A DNA stretch of 64,000 bases. Source: Phytophthora sp. 'mugwort'. Its lineage: Eukaryota; Oomycota; Peronosporomycetes; Peronosporales; Peronosporaceae. This document shows positions 55,195 to 64,000 of the stretch, piece by piece. The notes under the pieces are model-generated. The model saw nothing but the letters and a program-made list of their open reading frames with translations. It was not told where the DNA came from and did not search any database. Position 1 is the first letter of the stretch; every line of letters begins with the position of its first letter. The position numbers were made by a program, and so were the translations under genes. The DNA is taken from positions 3,658,001 to 3,722,000 of the forward strand of contig JAUCEF010000017.1 of NCBI GenBank assembly GCA_033558025.1. The letters run 5' to 3'.

Positions 55195-57001
55195 CTAACT
55201 GGCTGGGCTTATACGTGCACGCTTTTGCTGTCTAGGAGATGGATCTTTGAGCACAAATCGTGGTAGTTCAAGTTCGTGAGGCTCAATGATACTGGAGTTC
55301 TGGCGATGTCTTGTCGTGCTTTGGGGCATACCGCTTGTCGTCAGTATAACTGCATCAAGCGCCTCCATGATTGCCGCATTTTCGGTCATCATGTGCTTGT
55401 AATGCACGGCCATGAAACACCCACATGTGCCCACGTCGACAGCGCGTACAGGTGTACTTCACTCGATTTTCCCCACTCGTATCGAGGCGCAGAAGACAAA
55501 CCAGCTTTCCGCGGCTTCGCGTGAGCAGAGGAGTCACTGTCGATGATGTCTTCAATAAGCTCCCAATGGATGACCTGTTGCTTCAGTGACCGCATGTGTT
55601 GCTGGTGAGCAGATACGAGCCTGTTGGTGATCCCCTCGTTTGCATCGCGAACTGTTTTAGTAATTCCATGCTCGCCCATGATGACTGTAGGCATAGCCAG
55701 CGCGTTGTGGATCGTAACATCGAGTAGCCACGTGAAAATACTCATGTTCAGCCTCCGTTCACGCCTGCGCGTGGGGTTTGTGCTACGCATTTGATCGAAG
55801 CGATCAACAGCGTTCATGAATTATTGTAAGCACATTCGTGCACAGGAGCGCAGACATTGGTCCGGCGGAATATCTCCGTTCCCGTCCACCGCTGAACAAT
55901 TCCCATCCCATGGCAACACGTCTGCGCTTCTGTCGTACTGCCATTAAGCACATTGGCAGATGGTGCCGTAGCAAGGTCGTTCGTGTAGAACACCACCACC
56001 TCCTTATCGCGGAACACAATGTATCTGGCGCACGGGGAACGGCGTCGTGGTGGCACAAACACTGTCTTATCTGCTTTTCGCAACTTCTTCTGACGCTGTT
56101 TATGAGTCTTTCAAGCTCTTTAAGATTTTCAGGTGTGTCAATCACCGCAACTAACTTCCATGAACCATGTTCAGCGTCCTTCAGTGACTCAGAGCTGCTT
56201 CGACAGCAAGGCGCGACAACGGATCCACGTAGTTCAGTCTCAACGTCCCAATTACGCGAATCTCACCGGAGCTCATACCCAGTGCATGCTTCGCAAACCC
56301 ATGACGTGTGTAGTAGGAGTCCATGACGACGACACGCTTTCCACTTAAAGAGGAAGTTGCTTGTTCTGGAGAGAAATCATTGCCACCCAGAGTGCTGTAG
56401 CGCTCTTCGCATCCAGCCCGCTATTCTCGCACCTTTTCGCCATAGCCCTTCGCGACTCAGGAAACACAGCGGTGTACCGTTCTAGATGACCAGCGACAGT
56501 AATGTTGCCACTACCATTATCGAAGAGGCCATGCACGTGCAGTGTTCTCCAGTCGGCCAGGGCATTAATTGTAGGAACTCCATTGTTAAGAAGACGAGGA
56601 TTGATCCATTGCTGCAGCGTGTTGCGCACTTTGCGGCTAAGCAAAGTGTGAACAGCCCGAAAAGCCCCTTTTCCTGACACGCGCGTGTCGTTTTGTCGTC
56701 CTGCAGCGACGTGATTCTGCCGTCACGCTCAAGCGCTCGAGATACCGACTACCGGAGCTCAAAGCATCTTCGCCAGCTGCATTAGGAGTCATCGTCGCGA
56801 CGTTAGCCCCCGCGATATTTGATACAACATTGCAGTCCTTCTCTCCATCACTGTCCTCTCCATGCGCGCGTTCGTCCTGAGGGTGGTCAGCGAACTGCTC
56901 CCATTCCGACAATAGCCGTTCGATGAGCATCGGTGAGTGGTAAGTGGTGTCCGTGCGGTTCTCGTCCAATTTTCGAATGCGTGATGTGCGGCTGAATCCA
57001 T
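55195..57001 (-). pseudogene. PiggyBac-like transposase (DDE_Tnp_1_7), degenerate
   Basis: On the minus strand: an acidic N-terminal part, TINALADWRTLHVHGLFDN, GKRVVVMDSYYTRHGFAKHA (catalytic Asp, about 56340-56285), GEIRVIGTLRLNYVDP, ARYIVFRDKEVVVFYTNDLA (second Asp region, about 56030-55970), NAVDRFDQMRSTNPTRRRE (about 55815-55760) with TWLLDVTIHNALA, and a Cys-rich tail (YTCTRCRRGHMW). Shifts and stops near 56345, 56180, 55830 and 55500 break it. Order and motifs are those of piggyBac-type transposases. It belongs to a different subfamily from the plus-strand one at 57948. Confidence 0.75.
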
Positions 57002-57947
57002 GGTTGCCCAGCGGAAATAATGTCGCCCACCCTCGTCTTTAGCTGAAGCTGTCGAAGCTTGGCTGTCTAGAAGGCCCGCTAAGGGCCTTCACTGCGAAGT
57101 GCTACTCTGCACGACGGTGGTCATGCTAGTTTTGACCAGTAGTTGATTTGCATTCGTAGACTTAATGGCCCTCTCTGAGCCTTTAAATCTTCTGTCGCAA
57201 GGGTTAACAATCCTGTTGGAGCAGCGTTAGGTGAAGTCACAGCCCCTTAAAGGGCGAATAAGTCGTCCTTTTAGGATTTCACTATACTACCCGTAGGAGA
57301 AACTGATTGGCAAAAAAGAGAAATGCTTGCTCGACTAGTCGAATCTATGATTCATTGGTCAAACTAAAATGGCACTACGTATCACGATGTCATTTTTCGG
57401 GTAACGTAAATAAATTCCCCTCAATTTTCTGGCCGGGGACGTTCGGCTTCGGACGATGAGGATAAACTGGCCCATGACGACCCCATGACAGGTTCGAGCG
57501 CTTCCAACTCATCCATCGGAGCCCCCCCCCCCTTCCTTGGAAATAAGCGCATGTAATGAGTAGTGTGCTGACCTCCCCAAAGGACGGGGATAATTGCCAA
57601 CAGATTGTTCCAAAGCCTCGGCGGTGATTACGAGGGTTGAACGTGCACGGTACGGACGCATGGTGTTCACTGTCCACGTATGATTTATTTTACCACTCAC
57701 TTCTCTTGTATGCTGTAATGTGCAGTGTTTCGATTATCCGACTATGTATTTATCATGAAAATCGTATAGGGTGCGCGCGCAGTTATATGTGCGCCACGAA
57801 CTGCGCGCCAAACTTTGGTGCTTTTCTCGCGAGCTCTGTATATCCCAATATTCCGGTTAACAACTGAAAATATTGTCATTCTGGCCCTTGTAAATCAATC
57901 CCGGCGCGATACATACCAGCCTCCGGTTGCGCTCATTTTGGAAGAGG
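57002..57947. other. Gap between two piggyBac pseudogenes
   Basis: No gene is seen. 57060-57290 holds GC-rich short dyads (e.g. aaggcccgctaagggcctt, 57070-57088) that may be subterminal sequence of the minus-strand piggyBac. Confidence 0.45.
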
Positions 57948-59480
57948 ATGGCGAAGCGGAAGGTCGACCAAGCTGCAGCCGCTCCAAGGAAAGCAGGCGC
58001 GTAACTCTAGCTACCGATACCAGCGGGACCACTAAGGCCGATGCGAGACTCGTCGCCGGGGTGTTGGATTTCCGTCAGATTTGGCAGAAGTTGCGCAAAG
58101 CTGGATGGACATCCAAGCCTCCAAGCCACGGCTTAGATTCCCGATACCGATGCATCCGACGGGGGGGGGGGGTCGAGGGGAAGTAGGCGATGACTTTCTG
58201 CTAGGTGAAGATGCTGTGTTGGACTTCTTGCTAATCCAGATACGAGCTGACGGGCTTCTTCACCCTAGGATGTGAAAATCACAATGTCGTCCTTGTCCAG
58301 CTGTGGCGAATGTGATCCGACGTTGGTCGTGGTGGCGGACACGATGCCGGACTGCGCAGAGGAGATGGCGCTAAGGGGAGCGGGCGCAGGCGTGGGCGAC
58401 GCGGAGATGGCGGCGCAGGTGGGCGTAGTCGCGAGCATGGACGTCGCGAAGGAGCTGCTGTTGGCGGTCGTCGTGGACGACGGGGCGCCGAACGTAGTTC
58501 TTTCTCTCCGAGATCACGTGGGGAAGTGAAATGGCCCCAAGACCTTAAGGCGTAGCATTGCTGAGATCGCAGTTACCGCGGACACCGCCTATTTCACTCC
58601 ATCACATGCTTATCGATGAGCTCGTGACATACTCCGCAGCGACAGAGCCTTGGATGATCAAAAAGGTATACGTCCTGCTGGGACGGCGTATATTGTTGGC
58701 AGAGTTTGTCATCCCGCTAAAAAGTACAAGGATGGATCAAAGTTCCAGGTCCGATGGTTGGATACTGAGTTTGAAAGCAGTGTTGAGAGCCTGCGTGTTG
58801 GCATCACCCAGCTTGAAATTGGAGGTTACAGAGCGCTGACAAAAAAGAAAACCAACCAGGACTGGCAATCGCTGGAATTTGAAGGCAGTGAGGAGATCCG
58901 AATCAATGACGACGAAGCTGAATTTCATGTGCAGAAACTTACGGGGTTATGGCCCAACCGATGTTCTACTACGAGCCTTCGAGAATTCGAGACAGTCCGT
59001 AACATGCGATTCGTGCGATTCGAGCCCTCCGAGACGATGGATGCTCCGGCAGATTTGTTTCAGCACGGTGATGGATTCCCGACGACCCGCATACGCATGG
59101 AGTACCGGCGCATCTTCGAGCATTCGGCCAGTTCCAGCTTTTTCTCATATATCCCTTTGTACTTCTGGAGCCAAGTCTTGCCCAAACAAACCAATATGCT
59201 ATCATTTATGGCATCAAGGCCACCAAATCATTCACTATGAACGAGCTGATGCGGGTTTTGGGTATTCTGTTCTTCATGGCGCTGAACGACAAAGGAGAGT
59301 ACGCAAACTATTCGGGTCCACAGCCTGAAGATGTTACGTTTGGCGGCAACACAACGTCGCTCGATGGAATCACGACATTGAATCGGTTCAATCTCCTTCT
59401 TCGGTGTCTAAGTTTCAACGCGTCTCCTACAACGATAGCTAAGGCCGCTACAGCACGACTTCGCCCACTATTGAACTTAC
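57948..59480 (+). pseudogene. PiggyBac-like transposase, second subfamily, 3' truncated
   Basis: The ATG at 57948 opens a basic, nuclear-signal-like start (MAKRKVDQAAAAPRKAGA) and then meets a stop. Next come LDFRQIWQKLRKAGWTSKPP (about 58065), a poly-G tract (58161-58172) that breaks the frame, DDFLLGEDAVLDFLL, AYIVGRVCHPAKKYKDGSKF (about 58685), WLDTEFESSVESLRVGITQ, MDAPADLFQHGDGFP (about 59038), FEHSASSSFFSYIPLYFW and GILFFMALNDKGEYANY (about 59262), then DGITTLNRFNLLLRCLSFNA. It stops abruptly after RPLLNL at 59480, where the LINE begins. The catalytic DDE half is therefore missing. Confidence 0.75.
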
Positions 59481-59629
59481 AACTCGACTCCTTGATGGCC
59501 CGTTGCCGGACGACTTACGCCAATGCATCGCTGATCTCCAGCAAGCGGCTTCGGCAGTAGCCAACTCGGGTAGCCCTTCTCTCTAATGGGAATTGGGCCC
59601 TGAGAGGGTTCTCGCTGAACGCTAACGGC

Positions 59630-60658
59630 ATGAACCGGACCTCAAGGAGCTCGCTGCAGTACTTCTCTAAGACCTTTCACATGATCGGTCTTCAGGAGAC
59701 GTGCTTCACCGGGCCCTTCAACTACCAGCGCTTGAAACAGATCTGGAGGCAAACCTCGCGGTTTAATTCCAGCTTTTGGTCGCAAGAACATATGACTACA
59801 TACACAGGGCACGCTGGTGTGGGCTTACTACTCACACCGACATGCCCTGTTCAAGATATCCAAGACGTTACCCTCCGTCATGTTAGCTCGGCTGATATGA
59901 TGGATCGGTACTTACTACTACGCGGCACTCTGGACTTGAAAGAGACGTACATTCTTGTGGTGTATGCCTCCGTTAAAGGCCAGAAGCGGCCAACCTTCTT
60001 TAAGCACCTTCCAAGAGACTTCGACGATGATGTGCTGCATATTGTCATGGGCGACTTCAACACGGTGATGTCAAGCCAACTGGACCAAGCCAACCACACC
60101 GACCGAAATCGGTCGCGGGGACGAACCGAGCTGCTGGACTGGATGCAAGCTATCAACGTTGTGGATGCATGGCGCCTGGAACATCCGACGCTCGTCGAGT
60201 TCACCAGCCCCAACTCCAGCTCAAGGTTAGGCTACGTGATGCTAAGCTCCCAGCTCTTCCACTCGGCCATGCGGGGCATTCTGCACGACTTTCGCAATCG
60301 CTCCAATATGGGTGACCACTGCGGCATCGACTTTCGACTCGGATCTGCTGTCTTTCGGCCGGCTAAGAGACCCCCTTGGCGCTGCCCAGAATGGATCATC
60401 CAGCTTTTTGAAGCGCAGCAGTATCTCCAAGAATCGCTGATCAAGTTGGCAGACATGCTCCATGCACCAACGGACTCCCACTACAACCCGGGCTGCCTAC
60501 TCGACGAGCACAAGCGTCGCGACAACATCTTCCTGCACGAGTTATTTGAATTCCGGAAGAATGCTCGCCAGCGCGAACTTGAGGAACTGCACCTGGAATC
60601 AAATACCTGCAGCACCGCCAAGCGACGGAGCTTACCGATGATCAACGCCGGCGGCTGA
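59630..60658 (+). pseudogene. LINE endonuclease (APE-like) domain
   Basis: 342 open codons. HMIGLQETCFTG holds the metal-binding Glu, LHIVMGDFNTVMSS the GDFN Asp/Asn, and MGDHCGIDFRL the final Asp-His. The motif normally reading RLDY is RLGY here (SSRLGYVMLS, about 60220), so a residue of the active site is changed. The domain nicks target DNA to prime reverse transcription. A helical connector follows and is cut by a stop at 60656. Confidence 0.85.
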
Positions 60659-60659
60659 C

Positions 60660-62219
60660 TGAAAAGAGGGCACTACTGGAGGTCAAGATGAAGGTGAAAA
60701 AGTTCTACGCATCGAAGAAAAGTTTGCCTCCGACCTCCATGATTCTGAGCGAGGTACCAAGTATTTCTTCCGACCGCCTCAGATCCTGCACAACATTCTG
60801 ATTCCTGTCAATTCGCCGGAGGCGTTGGAAGTCATGTGCCAGGAGCTCAACCAGTTTTGGTCCGGGATCTATCGTTCACCTTCAAGGGAGTTCCATCATG
60901 ACAAGCCGAAATGGGATCGCATCAAGCTGGCCCAGATCCTTGAACACACGACCAAACATCTGACGCCGAAGCAAGCTGCCTATCTTGACAGTCCACTCAC
61001 AGCAAATGACTTCTGCTGGGCTATTAAGCAGACGTCGTCGGGGAAGGCAACAGGACCCGATGGGTTACCCCTGGCCTACTACCTAACTGATGTGCCGCTT
61101 TGGAGCCGTATCCTGGAGATTGTCTACGCGGCTCAACTGGAGAAAGGCAGGATGTCCAAGTTCCAGCGTCGCGGCCAAGTATGCTTGCTATACAAGAAGG
61201 GAGACCGTAAAGAGCCTGGGAACTACAGACCCATTACCCTCCTCAACGTCGATGCCAAGCTGGGCCCCAAGATACTGGCATACCGTCTGGGAACTGTCTT
61301 AGATAGTTTCCTATTCTCTGACCAGTATGGCTTCGTGCCTGGGCGCGATATTCGTCATGCTCACCTGCGGCTTTAAGCACTCATGAAAGTGTATGAAGAC
61401 GATGACGCGGTGGCTGGTGCTATCTTGCTTGACTTTGCCAAGGCCTTCGACAGTGTGGTGTGGGATGCCCTTGACATGATCCTCGAGCACTTCCGCTTCG
61501 GCGAAGTGTTTCGTCGCTGGGTACGCGTGATGTTTCCTGGGACTTCGGTGGCGCTACTATTCAACGGTAGCCCACTTTCGCCCTTTGAATTAGGGAGAGG
61601 CGTGCGGCAAGGAGACCCTCTCTCCCCGGGTCTGTTCGTGCTTTACGCGGAACCTTTGCTGAACTTGATTCGCGCCAAGATGAAGGGATGCTGGACTTCG
61701 GTGTGGAGACTCTTCGGTGGTCCATACAGTTATCAGCTTTGCTGATGACTGTACTGGACTACTGAGGGACCTGCGGGATACTCAGCGTCTACTGGACTTG
61801 TGGATCTCTTCTGTGAGGCATCGGGCATGGAGCTGAACAAGAACAAGACCGTGGTGCTGCCGTTCCACCCCTGGAGCAGTGAAACCGACAGCATCCGTGA
61901 GGCACTATAGCAATTGGGACTAAAGGTTGTTGGGAACAACGACTCGGCCAAACTGCTTGGTATATACTACGGTCCCAAGCTCACAGACGCGGCACGGCTA
62001 CAGCACATATTGGCGGACATGCAGACAAGGTGTTCACTGTGGAAGTACCGGGCACGCACTCTGCGAGGACAAGTGGTCATCTTACAACAGATCATCTTGC
62101 CTGTTCTCTGGTACACGGTCAGTGTCTGCTACATACCTGAAACTGGTTTCCAAGACCAAGTCCAGGACATGATAGCACGGTTCATGACCCAGTCTTCTAC
62201 GTCAAACATCGTGCCCTGA
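60660..62219 (+). pseudogene. LINE reverse transcriptase domain, frame-broken
   Basis: SSGKATGPDGLPLAYYL, GNYRPITLLNVDAKLGPKIL, DQYGFVPGRDIRHAHL (stop at 61374), then ILLDFAKAFDSVVWDAL with the first catalytic Asp, RRWVRVMFPGTSVALLFNG, GVRQGDPLSPGLFVLYAEPL, and after a shift near 61700 SFADDCTGLLRDLRDT with the catalytic Asp pair. Later pieces (KLLGIYYGPK, LWKYRARTLRGQVVILQ) are the RT thumb region. Confidence 0.85.
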
Positions 62220-62231
62220 GCTTGGTGGACG

Positions 62232-63950
62232 TTGCCCATGCAGATGGATGGGAGGCCTCGCTTAACGCCTGTGAAAACGATGATCGAGGGACTCCAACTA
62301 CACATGCTCTGCAAGCTGCTCATGGCCGTACGCCAGTCACCGAATGATGTACCCTCATGGGCCGCCCCAGTCATTGTGCTGTTTGACTCCGTGATGAAAC
62401 CTTGGGGACGCGACTTTGACATCCTGTACGCGCCGGTCTGGAACAGCCCTCATCATGTGGTGTCTCGACGGCTAAGACGATGGAGACCGCTTGGTTTGTA
62501 CTGGCACCATGTTCTCTTCCTTTGGAACACCAAACTGCGCCCCAAGATCACTCGCAACATGACCAAGTTTGACAAGTGGACAATGCCGCTGCTGGACAAT
62601 GTGGATATCACGACTGCAACCAAGACGCCCAAGACCCTGCGAGCCGCAAACCTGGGAATTGTCCAAGACCTCATTCGCTTAAAGGTTTATCGGATATCTG
62701 ACTTGTTTGAGCTTAGTGGATACCCGCCTCAAGCCGCCAAGCTATCCCAAGTCATCCGTGAGCATGGCCAGCCTAGGCGTGCTAACAGCGTGAGCTTCTG
62801 CGGATCTTTCTTAACTAAGATTGACTCGCAGTTACGACCGTTGGCCAACATGCCCATTGGACCCCGCCCCAAGCCACACTACGGCTGCGCACTCCATACT
62901 TGGAGCTTCAGTGGCTATGAAGTCGCTGATCTCACGGTGTCGTTAATACGCAAGCTCCTGGTTCAGTACAAGGTACCCGGCCTGCCAACGACTGCACTTG
63001 GCCTTGAACAAGCGCCTCCCGCAAATGTATGGGGCAGGGACCTGAAGATGAACAAGCACGTACTACCAGTGAACGCGGACTTGCTGTACAGACTTCAGCA
63101 CAACGCACTTTGGGTGGGCTTTAGGCTGCAGCACGTGCAAGACGCTATGACTCGCTGCCATCATGGGTGTGGAGTCATTGAAACCGTCTCCCATCTCTTT
63201 TGGTATTGTGACTTTGCGGCAACCGTATGGGCGGAATGGCTTGAGGTGTTCCAACAGTGGTTTGAGTCTCCCATTGAGTGGGCGACTGTGGTCTACTTCG
63301 CGGACATCATGCCTACGCCCCGAGCCAAAAAGGACTTTGGTTACAGCCTCTTTGCGGTCTTCCACATAGTGAGAGTTGTGGTATACGCTGCCTATGGACG
63401 CACCGCAATGACATCCGCTTCCACGAGTATGAACCAAGTTTCATCGGCGTCAAGGCTCGGGTGCACGCCCTGATTGACCTTCATGTTGCTGCCTTATGGC
63501 AGGCAACCCAGGCGCAAGCAATAAGACAGTCCACGCAGGTGAGTAGGCAACTACACACCTTATTGCGAGGACTGCCTGTGTCGGCACCCTTCGATGACAA
63601 TGGCCCAAGCGACCACGAGGCGGAAGCCTGTCAGTGGGACTCCTTACTCGCGGACATGTTGAATTACGATCGGGAAGAGACGTCTGGAGCGTTGGCGCCC
63701 TTCACGACTGCAGATCCAAGCGATCGCGCGGTGGAAACCCGTCAGCGGGGCTCCTTTCCCACGGCCATGTTGAACCGCAGCCGGGAAGAGACGCCTGTGG
63801 CCCGAAGGTAAGGCCACAAGCTCAAGGCTTCATTCTGATGTCTTACGATCCGCCGCCGGCGTGCTCGGCCATTACTGGCTTAAGTCTCCACCACTTTCAC
63901 GCCCATACGCCAAGTTCCCGGCTCCATTTGCCGATCGCTTAGCGGGTGTT
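62232..63950 (+). pseudogene. LINE C-terminal region with zinc-binding motif
   Basis: 414 open codons (62232-63473): LFDSVMKPWGRDFDILYAP, RRWRPLGLYWHHVLFLWN, and the zf-RVT motif CHHGCGVIETVSHLFWYCDF (C..C...ET.SH.F..C, about 63145-63215) followed by WAEWLEVFQQW. A shift near 63390 leads to LWTHRNDIRFHEYEPSF (63395-63450), usual near the end of these ORFs, and a Ser/Asp-rich end to 63812. The last ~190 bases are probably 3' UTR. Confidence 0.8.
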
Positions 63951-64000
63951 GCCTTATGTCTGCTGTACCCGAAGGCGGTGTGGATTTTTGAACCCAGGCG

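Larger units (their letters stand above)
59481..63950 (+). mobile_element. L1-like LINE, 5' truncated, degenerate
   Basis: A non-LTR retrotransposon running to the end of the window. It abuts the broken piggyBac at 59480, so it probably inserted there with 5' truncation. The first ~100 bases read as the end of an ORF1-like region (DSLMAR..LPDDLRQCIAD). Then come an APE-type endonuclease, a reverse transcriptase with FADD, and a CCHC zinc finger near the C-terminus. At least five frame breaks (about 60660, 61376, 61700, 61800-61910, 62220) show it is not active. No 3' poly-A or target duplication is seen before the window ends. Confidence 0.85.

Overview
The window looks like a repeat-rich stretch of an oomycete genome (Phytophthora or a close relative). 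This rests on short spliced genes with 60-115 nt introns, very short intergenic spaces and an oomycete-type initiator, on the protein families present (folate-biopterin transporter, GH17 glucanase, cyclic-nucleotide-binding channel, split TFIIIC/Spc24 pair), and on the mixture of Gypsy, Copia, MULE, Tc1/mariner, hAT, piggyBac and L1-like elements. The species assignment is inference from family content.

Layout. 1-0.6 kb: probable 3' end of a Gypsy LTR element. 2.26-2.92 kb: a broken gene whose product starts with a near copy of the histone H3 tail and continues into a chromodomain. 3.76-5.6 kb: folate-biopterin transporter. 5.6-16.2 kb: repeat graveyard with a 32-bp foldback, a dead alcohol dehydrogenase, a MULE, a Tc1 element and a hAT element. 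16.9-27.1 kb: host gene island holding a small membrane protein, a kinetochore Spc24-like gene divergent from TFIIIC subunit 3, a dynein light intermediate chain and a CNBD channel. 27.3-31.9 kb: two dead host genes (long-chain acyl-CoA synthetase and GH17 glucanase). 32.3-33.3 kb: a molybdopterin-binding-domain gene. 33.7-43.6 kb: a MULE carrying transposase and Ulp1-like regions, with a young Copia element (5-bp target duplication, two 284-bp LTRs) nested in it. 43.6-48 kb: mariner and hAT scraps and large foldbacks. 48.0-54.3 kb: a scrap of a third molybdopterin-domain copy, the decapping scaffold EDC4, and a second intact molybdopterin-domain paralogue. 55.2-59.5 kb: two piggyBac-like pseudogenes. 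59.5 kb to the end: a 5'-truncated L1-like LINE.

The intact host genes are housekeeping functions (pol III transcription, chromosome segregation, dynein transport, mRNA decapping, cofactor chemistry, membrane transport). I see no pathway operon and none is expected in a eukaryote. The most unusual object is the H3-tail-chromodomain gene at 2.26 kb. It keeps R2, K4, R8 and S10 of histone H3 but replaces K9 and K14, and it keeps the three chromodomain cage aromatics. Exon coordinates below come from reading splice signals and frames by eye.
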